64,000 bases of DNA from Novosphingobium naphthalenivorans NBRC 102051 (GCF_001590985.1 NZ_BCTX01000015.1:1-64000); one strand, 5' to 3'; shown: positions 46,838-57,504, numbered from the stretch's first letter. The notes: a model not told the origin generated them from the letters alone. Numbers and translations: made by a program.

Positions 46838-48504
46838 TCGAATGGCTGACCGATACGCTCGTGATGACCGGGGCGCTCATGGCGCTGGTGCTGTTTGTCC
46901 GCAGGCCGGTGGGCCGCTGGTTCGGGCCCAATGCGGCCTATGCGCTCTGGGCCTTGCCGATGATCCGGCTGGTCCTGCCGCCGCTGGCCCTGCCGCGCGG
47001 GTTCATGCTGCTGCCCAAGGTCGCGATCGAGCCGGTCGTGGCAGGCGCGGCCACTGTCGAGCCCGTCACGCAGGCTGCTCCGGCACTCCCGGTACTTCCG
47101 GCGGCGGCAACAAGCGCGCCGCTGGAAATGGCCGGTCCCGGCCTGCTTGCGCAGGTCCCGGGGACGGAACTGCTCCTTGGGCTCTGGCTGGCGGGCGCTG
47201 CGGCCTTCCTGGCATGGCGGTGCTGGAACTATTTCACCATGCGCCGGGAGCTTCTGGCCGAGGCGCGTCAGGTCGCTACGGCCGGGGGCGTGCGCATCGT
47301 GGAAAGCCCGGCTGCGGCCGCGCCGCTCGCTTTCGGTGTGTTCGACAAGGTGGTGGCACTGCCATCGGGGTTCCTTGCGGAAACCGACTCCGAAAGCTCC
47401 GACTTCGCCATTGCGCATGAATTGGAACATCATGCCGGGAACGACCTCCTGGCGATCATCGCGATGCAGCCGCTCTTTGCTCTGCACTGGTTCAATCCGC
47501 TGGCATGGGCGGCATGGCGCGCGCTGCGCGGCGATCAGGAAGCGGCTTGCGATGCCCGCGTCATGGCGGGGCGCGACCGCAACGTCCGGGCGCGTTACGG
47601 CCGCCTGATCGCGTCCTATGCTGCGGGAACCCGGCTTGCGCTGGCCGCGCCGATGGCGGGGCCGCTCACCGGCGACAAGCCGATCATCCACCGCCTCAAG
47701 GCGCTGGCGCACAAGGATATCAGTCCGGCCCGCCGGGTGCTTGGCCGCAGCCTGTTCGCCGTCGCGGTCGTCACGGTGCCGGCCACGGCCACGGTCAGCT
47801 ACGCCGCGATGGAGGATGCGGAAACCACGGGCCTCGCGGCCGTTCCCGCTGTACCGGCCGTTCCGGCGGTCCCTGCGGTGCCCACGGTGCCAGAGCATCT
47901 GGCTGTAGCCGAGGTTCCGGAGCCGCCCGCCGCGCCGGAACCGCCCGCGCCGCCGAAATGGGATGCGGGCGATGCTGCGGCCCCGATGCCTCCGGCTCCT
48001 CCGGCACCACCTGCTCCCCCGGCAGCGCCCTCCGTCGAGCGCAAGGTCTGGATCAGCAAGGCCCGTGAGCAGGCGATGGAGCGCCCGGCTGCCGAAGTCG
48101 AACGCCGCGCCGCGGAGGCCGAGCGTATGGCGACCGAAGCCGCCGCCCGCGCGCCGCAGGTCGAGGAATCGGTGACGCGCGATGGCAAGAAAGTCATCCG
48201 CATCACGCGCAAGGACGAGCGCGGCCAGCAGCGGATCACGCAGGAAATGATCCTCGACGAGGATTGCCCCGCCGACAGCCACCGCCGCGAAACCCGCTCG
48301 GGGAAGGATGGCAGCAGCACGTCGGCCGTGATCTGCACGGGCGTGCCCAAAGTGGCGATGACGGCAACCGTCACCGCGCTGAAATCAGCCCGTCAGGCCA
48401 TCGTTTCCAATCGCGCCCTCGATGCCCAGACCCGCGCGAACATTCTCGCCGATCTGGATCGCGAAATTGCCGATGCCTTCAAGGAGATGCATGAGGAGCA
48501 CTGA
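46834..48504 (+). CDS. blaR1: BlaR1-like M56 membrane metallopeptidase
   Basis: A 556-aa M56-family protein paired with BlaI. Membrane helices occur near 7-27, 34-52, 112-130 and about 305-325. The zinc-peptidase motif is H195-E196-x-x-H199 in FAIAHELEHHAGND. The classical C-terminal penicillin-binding sensor domain is absent. Instead there is a periplasmic, low-complexity region of V-P-A repeats (AVPAVPAVPAVP near 340-360), PAPPAPPAPP (near 390-405), then a charged coiled-coil segment (REQAMERPAAEVERRAAEAERM) and a C-terminal domain with two cysteines. The signal sensed is therefore unlikely to be a beta-lactam bound to a transpeptidase-like serine domain. A terminator follows the stop codon. 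Confidence 0.9.
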   Translation: MIEWLTDTLVMTGALMALVLFVRRPVGRWFGPNAAYALWALPMIRLVLPPLALPRGFMLLPKVAIEPVVAGAATVEPVTQAAPALPVLPAAATSAPLEMAGPGLLAQVPGTELLLGLWLAGAAAFLAWRCWNYFTMRRELLAEARQVATAGGVRIVESPAAAAPLAFGVFDKVVALPSGFLAETDSESSDFAIAHELEHHAGNDLLAIIAMQPLFALHWFNPLAWAAWRALRGDQEAACDARVMAGRDRNVRARYGRLIASYAAGTRLALAAPMAGPLTGDKPIIHRLKALAHKDISPARRVLGRSLFAVAVVTVPATATVSYAAMEDAETTGLAAVPAVPAVPAVPAVPTVPEHLAVAEVPEPPAAPEPPAPPKWDAGDAAAPMPPAPPAPPAPPAAPSVERKVWISKAREQAMERPAAEVERRAAEAERMATEAAARAPQVEESVTRDGKKVIRITRKDERGQQRITQEMILDEDCPADSHRRETRSGKDGSSTSAVICTGVPKVAMTATVTALKSARQAIVSNRALDAQTRANILADLDREIADAFKEMHEEH

Positions 48505-48527
48505 TTTCGCCCGATCGGGACCACAGG

Positions 48528-48568
48528 AAGCACCGGATGCGTTTCATCGCGCCGGTGCTTTCGTTTTT
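48528..48568 (+). terminator. intrinsic terminator after blaR1
   Basis: AAGCACCGG (48528-48536) pairs with CCGGTGCTT (48552-48560); the loop can extend the stem through GCG/CGC. TCGTTTTT follows. It ends the blaI-blaR1 transcript 24 bases after the blaR1 stop. Confidence 0.85.
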
Positions 48569-48662
48569 CCGAACTTCGGCGGGCCGTTCAGTGGCAGGAA
48601 AGGCGGGGTAGCGGATGCCCCGCGATCCGGGCATCATGGTGCCGGAGGGAGAGAGGCACGTG

Positions 48663-50108
48663 ATGACGAACTCTGGAGAGAGCACCAGGAAAGAGGCTGG
48701 CCCGAAGGGCAGGGCACTGCACCGCGAACGTTCGCCGGGCATGAAGCTGCTGTTCGTGGGACTGGTCAGCCTCGTGCTGATCGTGCCGCTGATGCTGGTC
48801 TATGCCCTCGTCTATGACCGGCAGGATCAGTCGGAAACCGCGCAGGCTTCGATCAATGCGGGGTGGGGCGGGCCGCAAGTGCTGTCGGGCCCGGTCATGG
48901 TCGTTCCCTACCGGACCACGCAGACCCAGAACGAGACTGTCGATGGCAGGCAGGTCAGCCGCGTCGTCGAGGTGGAAAAGCCTCTCTACATTTCGCCCCT
49001 GACCAACCGGGTTTCGACCCGGATCGAGCCGGAGGAACGGCGCAAGTCGATCTACCGGTCGGTGCTGTTCACGGCAAAGACGCAAGGCAAGGCGACGTTC
49101 GCGCTACCATCCGATCTCGACCGGTTCGGCGTCACGCGTGACAAGATCCTGTGGGATCGTGCGGAACTGCGGATTGGCGCGTCGGATGCGCGCGGGCTGA
49201 CCACCGGCGGGACGATTTCCGTGGATGGCAAGCCGCTCGAAGTCCAGCCCGGCAATGGGCCGGCGGCGTCCGGCGGGCAGGGGTTCTTCGCTTTCGTCGA
49301 CTGGGACGGCGCTGGCCGGATCGTCGTCGACTATGCCTTCGGCTTGCGCGGCAGCCGCACGATCAGTCTGGTCCCGCGTGGCGGATCGACGTCGTGGACC
49401 GTGTCCTCCGCCTGGCCCAGCCCCAGCTTCGAGGGTTCGTTCCTGCCCGAAAAGCCGCAGATTTCCGAAAAGGGTTTCAAGGCCAGCTACACGGTCGACA
49501 AGCTGGCACTGGGACAGCCGCCGGTGTCGATGGAGGACTATGGCGCCCCGCGAAATCCCGGCACTTACGATTACGATCCGGTCGAATTGTCGGGCAATGC
49601 CAGCCGCGCCGTCAGTGTCAGCCTGATCGAGACGGTGGACCTCTATTCCAAGGTCAATCGCTCGGTGAAATACGGCTTCCTGTTCATCGGCTTTACCTTC
49701 CTCGCTTTCTTCCTGTTCGATATTGTCGGCGGGGCGCGGGTGGCGTCGGTGGAATATCTGCTGACGGGCGCGGGGCTGGTGCTGTTCTTCGTGCTCCTGC
49801 TCGCCTTTGCCGAAGTGATCGGCTTTACCGCGGCCTATCTCGTCGCCAGCGCGGCCGTGATTGGCCTGCTGACCGCCTATAGCGCCGCCGTACTCAAGAG
49901 CTGGAAACGGGCGCGCTTCATCGGCGCCTTGCTGGTGGGGCTCTATGCGCTGCTGTTCGTGCTGCTCAATCTGGAAGCGTGGTCGCTGATGATCGGTGCG
50001 GTGCTGCTGTTCGTGGCGCTGGCCGGGGTCATGTACGCGACGCGCCATGTCGACTGGGTCAGCGTAGGCCGGCATGGGAATGAGGGAGGCGAGGCGCCGG
50101 CCGGTTGA
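48663..50108 (+). CDS. creD: inner-membrane protein CreD
   Basis: CreD is an inner-membrane protein of unclear role in envelope integrity, in E. coli a member of the CreBC regulon. The 481-aa protein has one N-terminal helix (LLFVGLVSLVLIVPLMLVYAL, about 27-47), a large periplasmic region (about 50-330; YDRQDQSETAQASINAGWGGPQVLSGPVMVVPY marks the family) and four or five C-terminal helices with the conserved VEYLLTGAGLVLFFVLLLAFAE. Start ATG 48663 has GGAGGGAGAG upstream. An unrelated terminator separates it from blaR1. No creBC genes are adjacent. Confidence 0.93.
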   Translation: MTNSGESTRKEAGPKGRALHRERSPGMKLLFVGLVSLVLIVPLMLVYALVYDRQDQSETAQASINAGWGGPQVLSGPVMVVPYRTTQTQNETVDGRQVSRVVEVEKPLYISPLTNRVSTRIEPEERRKSIYRSVLFTAKTQGKATFALPSDLDRFGVTRDKILWDRAELRIGASDARGLTTGGTISVDGKPLEVQPGNGPAASGGQGFFAFVDWDGAGRIVVDYAFGLRGSRTISLVPRGGSTSWTVSSAWPSPSFEGSFLPEKPQISEKGFKASYTVDKLALGQPPVSMEDYGAPRNPGTYDYDPVELSGNASRAVSVSLIETVDLYSKVNRSVKYGFLFIGFTFLAFFLFDIVGGARVASVEYLLTGAGLVLFFVLLLAFAEVIGFTAAYLVASAAVIGLLTAYSAAVLKSWKRARFIGALLVGLYALLFVLLNLEAWSLMIGAVLLFVALAGVMYATRHVDWVSVGRHGNEGGEAPAG

Positions 50109-50174
50109 TCCGGCAGATGTGACACGCTTCGCCGTCGCGGGGCGAACACTGTGCGTTCGTCCCGGTGGCAGCTC

Positions 50175-50840
50175 TTACGGAACCGGCTGCACCACCGGTT
50201 CGGAAGTGTACGTGACGCCGGAGCCACTTTTTGCCTTGGCCTTCTTGGCGGCCTTGTCGCGTGCCGGCTTGCCGTCTTTGCGCTCTTCCGCGGTGAGCTG
50301 TTCGAGGTGGGCCTGGACGACGGCCTGCGGTGCAGGGCGCGCGGGATACTTGCAGCCACGGGCCGCGCCTACGCCTTTCAGGAACCCGCGCCGCGCCACG
50401 CCCGCCTGGATCGCGGCGCTGACCTTGCGGTCCTGATCGTTGGCGCCCGAGATTTCCCGGATCAATCCGCGGAAGGGGATGAACGAGGCCACCACCCATT
50501 TGGCCACCCGGCCGCCGCTGATGCGGTCGCGTTCTTCCTGCGGCAGGTCGATGTCGGGACCGAGCACGGCGTCCAGGTCGGTGATCGCGGAGGAAAGCTG
50601 GCGGCACTTGCCCAGCCCCGCGAGCGTATAGGGATCGGCGACGGCGGCGGTGAGCAGCGGCGGAATTTCGCCATCGCGCCCGACATTGAGATCATCCACC
50701 GGAGTCTTGGCAACGTCCATCGCGTTGGACGGGTCCTTGTCGGTGATCGGCTTGTCCTGCTGGCTGGCGAGCGCGGGGCCTGCCGCCATCGACGCCGCCA
50801 GCGACAGGACGATCGCGGCGGATATCCAGGAACGGGGCAT
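50175..50840 (-). CDS. hypothetical exported protein
   Basis: A 221-aa protein with a signal peptide (MPRSWISAAIVLSLAASMAAGPALA). The mature part has PPLLTAAVADPYTLAGLGKCRQLSSAITDLDAVLGPDID (in two parts) and a hydrophobic amphipathic stretch (GGRVAKWVVASFIPFRGLIREISG, about 108-131). The C-terminal end is a Lys/Ala-rich tail. Two Cys (KCRQ, GCKY) may pair. This layout is common in unnamed sphingomonad proteins. It faces creD (convergent) and lies downstream of the metallopeptidase gene on the same strand. Confidence 0.72.
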   Translation of the reverse strand: MPRSWISAAIVLSLAASMAAGPALASQQDKPITDKDPSNAMDVAKTPVDDLNVGRDGEIPPLLTAAVADPYTLAGLGKCRQLSSAITDLDAVLGPDIDLPQEERDRISGGRVAKWVVASFIPFRGLIREISGANDQDRKVSAAIQAGVARRGFLKGVGAARGCKYPARPAPQAVVQAHLEQLTAEERKDGKPARDKAAKKAKAKSGSGVTYTSEPVVQPVP

Positions 50841-50888
50841 GATCTCTGTCTCCTGTTTGCCCGGCAGAACGGAGCTTGGGCTGAGGCC

Positions 50889-51761
50889 CTAGCTCATATC
50901 ACTGAACGTGTCACAGGCGTCCTCGTTCCCGGTATCGATGCCGGTCTTGAGCCATTTCATGCGCTGGGCGCTGGTGCCGTGGGTGAAGCTTTCCGGCGTC
51001 ACGCGCCGGCCGGCGTTCTTCATCAGCGTATCGTCGCCGATGGCGCTGGCGGCCGTGAGGCCTTCCTCCATGTCGCCCGGATCGATCAGGTTCCGGTTCT
51101 TGCCTGCCCAGACCCCGGCATAGCAGTCCGCCTGCAATTCCATCCGCACTTGCAGGGCATTGGCCTGCGAAGGGCTTTTCTGCTGGGCGCTGCGCACCTG
51201 GCTGTCGAGGCCGAGCAGGTGCTGGATGTGGTGCCCGTATTCGTGCGCGACGACGTAGTAGCGCGCGAAGTCCCCCTTGGCGCCGAGTTGCTTGTCGAGC
51301 TGATCGTAGAAGCTGGTGTCGATGTAGATGCCCTGGTCGGCGGGGCAGTAGAACGGTCCCATCGCGCTCTGGGCCGCGCCGCAGCCGGACTGGCCGGTGC
51401 CGTTGTAGAAGCGCAGCACTGGCTGCTCGAACGAGATGCTGGCCTGCCGGAACAGCGGCTCCCAGGTGCTGTTGAGCGAATCCAGTGCGTTGCAGGCTTC
51501 GAGCGAATAGGCATTTTCGGTGCACAGGGCGGTGGCGTCGGTGGAGGTGGCCTGCGGCGCCGCGCTCGGGCTTTGTTGCTGCTGCACGTTTTCGAGCGTG
51601 CCCAGCATCTGGCCGGGATCGACGCCGAACACCAAGGCGCCGATCAGTACGATCACCAGCGTGCCGCATCCCACCGTGCCGCCGCCGCCGGGTATGCGGC
51701 TCCCGCCGCCGTCAGCCCGGCCGACGCGGATGTTGGCGGGGTTGAACCTCTTCAATCGCAT
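50889..51761 (-). CDS. neutral zinc metallopeptidase YpfJ/KPN_02809 family
   Basis: A 290-aa membrane-anchored zinc protease. Residues 1-30 are Gly- and Arg-rich cytoplasmic sequence, then a single helix (VGCGTLVIVLIGALVFGV, about 30-47). The catalytic site is VVAHEYGHHIQHLLGL (H173-E174-x-x-H177), and FYCPADQGIYIDTSFYDQL and LQADCYAGVWA are the family blocks, with the third ligand in the latter's Glu/Asp-rich vicinity. Length and motifs fit the YpfJ family (E. coli 287 aa). Physiological substrate unknown. The next gene on the plus strand begins 241 bases away. Confidence 0.9.
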   Translation of the reverse strand: MRLKRFNPANIRVGRADGGGSRIPGGGGTVGCGTLVIVLIGALVFGVDPGQMLGTLENVQQQQSPSAAPQATSTDATALCTENAYSLEACNALDSLNSTWEPLFRQASISFEQPVLRFYNGTGQSGCGAAQSAMGPFYCPADQGIYIDTSFYDQLDKQLGAKGDFARYYVVAHEYGHHIQHLLGLDSQVRSAQQKSPSQANALQVRMELQADCYAGVWAGKNRNLIDPGDMEEGLTAASAIGDDTLMKNAGRRVTPESFTHGTSAQRMKWLKTGIDTGNEDACDTFSDMS

Positions 51762-52002
51762 GGGCGCGCGTCCTTCGTTACCGGCGCCCGGCGCGCCTCC
51801 GGATGAATGGGTAGCCGCGCGGCGGACCCGGGATCAATCCCTATCGCATGTCCCGTTGCGTGACCTCGCCGTGCAGCCGCAGCGCTCATGGTGTTGCCGG
51901 TCTGCCATGTCCGGACGCCGATTTCGGAAAAATGACGAAAGACCGGGGCCTTCCCGCAAATTTTTCACCCGGGAAGGAGAATCGGCGTATAGACTGATCG
52001 TG

Positions 52003-53520
52003 ATGGGTCCGGGTTCATTGGCAGGCATGGCAAGGAAAGTGGCGCTGGCGTCGCTCGGCGTAGCCCTGATTGCCGTATCAGGGCCATCTCCGGCCAGACC
52101 CAGCCGCGCTGACCGCGATCTTGAAGCGCGGCTGCGGGCGCACATCGAAGTTCTCGCCAGCGACGATTTCGATGGCCGCGAGCCGGGCACTGATGGCGAG
52201 GCCAAGACTCTGCGCTACCTTGGCCGGGAATGGTACAATATCGGGCTGGTCTCGGGCACCAACGACCCCGGCAACGAATGGTTCGCGCCGGTTACGCTGG
52301 TCGCGCGCGAACCGGCGGCTTCGTCCGCGCGGTTCCTGCGCAAAGGGTATCGCACGCCGATCACGCCGCAGGACGTGCTGGTGCTGACGTCGGGCAAGCG
52401 CAGCCTTGTCCGCAACGCGCCGCTGCTGTTCGTTGGCCGCGCCGAAGGGGAGGAGTTTACCCGCAACGAGCTGGCCGGGCGGATCGCCGTCCTGCTCGAT
52501 GGGGATACGCCCGACAGCAAGCGGCAGAACGCGCTGCTGGCGATGGGCGCTTCGGCCGTGCTGACCGTGCTCGACGGCGACCGTAACATGGAGGAAGTCG
52601 CCGCCCGGCGGCAGCGCTCCGGCTATGCCCTCGCCGATGACTCTCTTGGCGGCGATCTGGAAGCGTTCATCAGCCGCGATTCCATGGCAGCGCTGCTCAA
52701 AGGCACGGCGCATACGCTCGATGCTCTGGAAAAAGCAGCAGCAGAGCCGGGCTTCGCGCCGATCACGCTCGACGTGAGCGCTTCGCTGGAAGCAACGACC
52801 CGCGAAACGACGATCCACACCCACAACCTGATCGGTAAGATTCCCGGCAGGCATCCCGAAGCCGGGGCCGTGCTGTTCCTGGCCCATTGGGACCACTTCG
52901 GCGAATGCGGCGAGCCGACAGCAGAGGACCGCATCTGTAACGGGGCGATCGACAATGCCAGCGGTGTCGCGGCGCTGACCGAAGTCGCGCGCCGTCTCGC
53001 CAAGGGGCCGCAGATGGACCGCGACGTCTATTTCCTTTCGACCACGGCTGAGGAGCTGGGCCTGCTGGGCGCCCATGCCTTTGCCGAGAACCCGCCGCTG
53101 CCGCTCGACCATATCGTGGCCGCGTTCAATATCGATTCCGATGCGATCGCGCCGGCCGGCACGCCTTTCGCCATTGTTGGGCGGGGGATGACCGGGCTCG
53201 ATGCCGATATCGCGAAAGTCGCCAAGGCCGAGCATTTCAAGCTGCTCGAAAACGATGAGGCCAACGAATATGTGCGGCGGCAGGACGGCTGGGCCCTGTT
53301 GCAGCACGATATTCCCGCCGTCATGGTGACGACGGCCTACGGCAAGATCGGCCTGATGCGCGATTTCTTTGAGGGGGACTATCACCGCCCGAGCGACGAT
53401 CTCGTGCATCTTTCGCACCCGCTGCAACTCGGCGGGGAGGTGGAGGATGTGAAGATGCTGACGGCGCTGGGGCGCTGGTTTGCCGATCCGAAGAAAGTGC
53501 CTTTCAAAGCAGGCCAGTGA
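52003..53520 (+). CDS. M28-family zinc aminopeptidase, exported
   Basis: A 505-aa peptidase of the M28 family. The N-terminus has a signal-like segment (MARKVALASLGVALIAVSGPSPA) beginning at residue 9. An N-terminal PA-like insert (about 90-250) precedes the catalytic core. Zinc ligands and catalytic residues are in LAHWDHFGE (His, Asp), GAIDNASGVAAL (Asp), TTAEELGLLGAHAF (Glu-Glu), FNIDSDA (Asp) and GDYHRPSDD (His). ATG 52003 is used; ATG 52027 is a good alternative that begins at the signal peptide. It probably works in the periplasm on peptides. guaB follows after 124 bases. Confidence 0.88.
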   Translation: MGPGSLAGMARKVALASLGVALIAVSGPSPARPSRADRDLEARLRAHIEVLASDDFDGREPGTDGEAKTLRYLGREWYNIGLVSGTNDPGNEWFAPVTLVAREPAASSARFLRKGYRTPITPQDVLVLTSGKRSLVRNAPLLFVGRAEGEEFTRNELAGRIAVLLDGDTPDSKRQNALLAMGASAVLTVLDGDRNMEEVAARRQRSGYALADDSLGGDLEAFISRDSMAALLKGTAHTLDALEKAAAEPGFAPITLDVSASLEATTRETTIHTHNLIGKIPGRHPEAGAVLFLAHWDHFGECGEPTAEDRICNGAIDNASGVAALTEVARRLAKGPQMDRDVYFLSTTAEELGLLGAHAFAENPPLPLDHIVAAFNIDSDAIAPAGTPFAIVGRGMTGLDADIAKVAKAEHFKLLENDEANEYVRRQDGWALLQHDIPAVMVTTAYGKIGLMRDFFEGDYHRPSDDLVHLSHPLQLGGEVEDVKMLTALGRWFADPKKVPFKAGQ

Positions 53521-53596
53521 CAGGCGCTGCCGCACCGGGCCAAAGTTTGGTTGTGGCCTAAGGAAACTCCCCCCTAGCCCAATCCCCTCTGCTTGA

Positions 53597-55102
<1,506 letters not shown>

Positions 55103-55118
55103 GGCCATGAGAGGTCTT

Positions 55119-55245
55119 GTCCTCCCCGGCACGGGGAGGGGGACCATGCGCAGCATGGTGGAGGAGACTCTCGGTCTGGCACGGCGCTGTGGGGCGAATC
55201 CCCTCCACCGCCTGCGGCGGTCCCCCTCCCCGTGCCGGGGAGGAC
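55119..55245. repeat. inverted pair of REP-like repeats, copies D1 and D2
   Basis: D1 (55119-55166) and D2 (55199-55245) face each other. Each has GTCCTCCCCGGCACGGGGAG forming a hairpin, then GGGGACC, a variable short stem (ATGC/GCAT in D1, GCCGC/GCGGC in D2) and GGTGGAGG. Only the second stem differs, with complementary changes. The D2 copy ends at 55245 with GGGGAGGA, eight bases before the next gene's ATG. Confidence 0.9.
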
Positions 55246-55252
55246 TGGCCCG

Positions 55253-56425
55253 ATGACCCCCGCCGCGCGCGTTCAAGCCGCGATCGAGGTCCTCGACCTC
55301 GTGATCGAGGCCGCACGCACCAATGGCGCGCCTGCCGACCGCCTGATCGCCGACTGGTTCCGCCCGCGCCGCTTCGCCGGCAGCGGAGACCGGCGCGCGG
55401 TGCGCGAACTGGCTTACCGTGCGATCCGCGCCTGCGGCGAAGTGCCGGACAGCGGCCGCGCGGCGATGCTGCGGGTGGCGGCTGAGGACGAACAACTCGC
55501 CGCGCTGTTCAACGGATCGCGCCACGCACCTGCACCGATTACTCCCGGCGAGGCCATGGCGGCAGGCGGCGTCGCACCCCAATGGCTGATGGACCGGCTG
55601 GCCGCGAGCGGCGTTGCGGAAACCGAAGCCGCCGCGCTGCTCGATCGAGCTCCGCTCGATATTCGCGTCAACACGCTCAGGGCCGGGCGCCTCACCCTGC
55701 CCGAAGGGGCGGAGCGGACCGTCGCGGCCCAGGGCTGGCGCTACCCGCCCGAAACCCGGATCGAGCAGACGCCCGCTTATACCTCCGGTGCTATCGAAGT
55801 GCAGGACACCGGCTCGCAGCTCACTTGCGAAGCGGTGGCCGCGCGGCCGGGTGAACTGGTGATCGACTTGTGCGCCGGGGCAGGGGGCAAGACGCTCGCA
55901 CTGGCCGCCGCGATGGAGAACCAGGGCACGCTGATCGCCTGCGATGTCGACCGCACCCGCCTCTCGCGCCTGGCTCCGCGCGCTGAACGCGCCGGGGCCA
56001 CCATGGTCGAGACGGTGCTGCTCGATCCCGCCCGCGAGGCGCAGGCGCTGGAGCGCTTTGCCGCGAAGGCCGATGCCGTGCTGGTCGATGCGCCCTGTTC
56101 GGGCACCGGCACCTGGCGCCGCAATCCCGAAGCGCGCTGGCGGCTGACGGAAAAGCAACTGGCGCGCTACGTCGAAACGCAGGCGCGGCTGCTGGACGTG
56201 GCGGCGGGGCTGGTCCGTCCGGGCGGGAGGCTGGTCTTCGTCACCTGCTCGCTGCTGGACGAGGAAGGCGCCACACAGGCGGAGGGCTTCCTTCGGCGCC
56301 ATCCCGGCTGGCAGGCCCTGCCGCCCGCGCTTCCGGCCGGCACGGCGCGCGGGCAGGGTATCCGGCTCTCCCCGTTTCATGACGGCACGGACGGGTTTTT
56401 CGTCGCGCGCTTCGGTTGCGTGTGA
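55253..56425 (+). CDS. second RsmB/NOP-family RNA methyltransferase
   Basis: A 390-aa m5C RNA methyltransferase paralogue. The N-terminal NusB-like domain is weak (about 1-115). The SAM-binding part has VIDLCAGAGGKTLALAAAM, DVDRTRLSRL, and the catalytic cysteines in DAPCSGTGTWRRNPE and VTCSLLDEEG, as in RsmB. It ends GIRLSPFHDGTDGFFVARF. It is shorter and more diverged than the true RsmB at 6370-7599; such proteins are common in alphaproteobacteria (RsmB/NOP class) and target sites are not known. The start ATG 55253 has GGGGAGGA eight bases upstream, and this sequence belongs to the REP-like repeat D2. Confidence 0.9.
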   Translation: MTPAARVQAAIEVLDLVIEAARTNGAPADRLIADWFRPRRFAGSGDRRAVRELAYRAIRACGEVPDSGRAAMLRVAAEDEQLAALFNGSRHAPAPITPGEAMAAGGVAPQWLMDRLAASGVAETEAAALLDRAPLDIRVNTLRAGRLTLPEGAERTVAAQGWRYPPETRIEQTPAYTSGAIEVQDTGSQLTCEAVAARPGELVIDLCAGAGGKTLALAAAMENQGTLIACDVDRTRLSRLAPRAERAGATMVETVLLDPAREAQALERFAAKADAVLVDAPCSGTGTWRRNPEARWRLTEKQLARYVETQARLLDVAAGLVRPGGRLVFVTCSLLDEEGATQAEGFLRRHPGWQALPPALPAGTARGQGIRLSPFHDGTDGFFVARFGCV

Positions 56426-56475
56426 TAGCGTCCGTCCCCATGATGAGGACGAAACCCTCGGCCAAGGACTTGCTG

Positions 56476-56982
56476 ATGCGTTACACGCCCGTTGCTGTTG
56501 CCCTTTCCCTGCTTGCCGCCGTCTCTTCCAGCGTTTCCTATTCGCAAGCGCCCGAAGCGCTCGATCCGCGCGCGGTGACACTGCTGAGCGAAGGGCGCGC
56601 GGCGCTGGCGAGCGGCAACTATAATGCGGCGGTCGATGCCTATGAATCCGCGCTGACGGTCTCGCCGGGCAGTGTCAGCGTGCTGCTCGCACTGGCGGAT
56701 GCCACGCGCAAGGAAGGACTGCAGGGCAAGGCGCTGCACTACTACCGCGTTGCACTGACGGCGGACCCGCGCAATGTCGAGGCCCTGGCCGGAGAAGGCG
56801 TGGCGCTGGCGGAAAAGGGCGCGACCGAAAAGGCCAACCGCAACCTCGCCCGCCTGCAGACGCTGTGCGGCAAGGACTGCTCGGAAGCGAGAACCCTCGC
56901 CGCCGCCATCGCCAAGGGCCCGTCCCAGCGCGTGGTCACGGCCGAGGCGGTGACGCCCAAGCCGGTGGTCAGCGAGAACTGA
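56476..56982 (+). CDS. tetratricopeptide-repeat protein, probably exported
   Basis: A 168-aa protein with a signal peptide (MRYTPVAVALSLLAAVSSSVSYSQA) and about three TPR motifs (AVTLLSEGRAALASGNYNAAVDAYESALT, VSVLLALADATRKEGLQGKALHYYRVALT, NVEALAGEGVALAEKGATEKANRNLARL). The tail has a CGKDC pair. ATG 56476 is chosen because AAGGA lies seven bases upstream; a start at 56440 would add 12 residues. It begins 50 bases after the methyltransferase stop and may be in the same transcript. TPR proteins bind partner proteins; none is indicated. Confidence 0.85.
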   Translation: MRYTPVAVALSLLAAVSSSVSYSQAPEALDPRAVTLLSEGRAALASGNYNAAVDAYESALTVSPGSVSVLLALADATRKEGLQGKALHYYRVALTADPRNVEALAGEGVALAEKGATEKANRNLARLQTLCGKDCSEARTLAAAIAKGPSQRVVTAEAVTPKPVVSEN

Positions 56983-57015
56983 GGTCCGGCGCGCTGAGCA
57001 TTCGGGCCGGCCGCA

Positions 57016-57504
57016 GTGATTGTCGGCTCGGTTCGTATGCGCTCAGCGTCGACATCGGACGCCAGTAAAATCGCTTCGCTTTTGCGCGAATCCATCACGG
57101 AACTTTGTATCGACGATCATCGGCGGGACGCTGGGTTGCTGAATGCCTGGCTGGCCGACAAGACGCCGGATACGGTTGCAGAGTGGATGGGCAATCCTGC
57201 CAGCCAGTTCATTGTCGTGGAGGACGAAGCTGGTTTAGCGGCTATGGGATGTCTTGTGCCGAAAGGGATCGTGGCGCTGAACTATGTTGCGCCGCGCGCG
57301 CGATGGCATGGGTACAGCAAGGCTGTGATGGCCGAACTGGAAAGGTTGGCGCGGGCATCTGGGGTCAGCAGGATGCGGCTCGAAAGTACACAAACGGCGC
57401 TGCGTTTCTACCATGCGATCGGCTTCCGGTCTGACGGCGCGCCTGTGAACAGTTTTGGCCTTACCGCCTGGCCTCTCGTCAAGGACTTGGTTGAGGCTGA
57501 TTAG
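57016..57504 (+). CDS. GNAT-family N-acetyltransferase
   Basis: A 162-aa GNAT protein: VRMRSASTSDASKIASLL as the first strand and helix, FIVVEDEAGLAAMGCLVP, the acetyl-CoA loop YVAPRARWHGYSKAVMAELE and the final RLESTQTALRFYHAIGF. GTG 57016 or ATG 57037 could start it; GTG keeps the complete first strand. Codon use is less GC-rich than in the neighbours. Substrate unknown. The usual R/Q-x-x-G-x-G/A loop is partly changed (RARWHGYSKA), so the acetyl-CoA site may be unusual. Confidence 0.8.
   Translation: MIVGSVRMRSASTSDASKIASLLRESITELCIDDHRRDAGLLNAWLADKTPDTVAEWMGNPASQFIVVEDEAGLAAMGCLVPKGIVALNYVAPRARWHGYSKAVMAELERLARASGVSRMRLESTQTALRFYHAIGFRSDGAPVNSFGLTAWPLVKDLVEAD

Noticed and set aside
47844-47891. 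GCN-GTN-CCN run in blaR1 as a DNA tandem repeat
   Set aside because: The repeat is at the protein level (V-P-A); codons vary, so it is ordinary coding of a Pro-rich linker.
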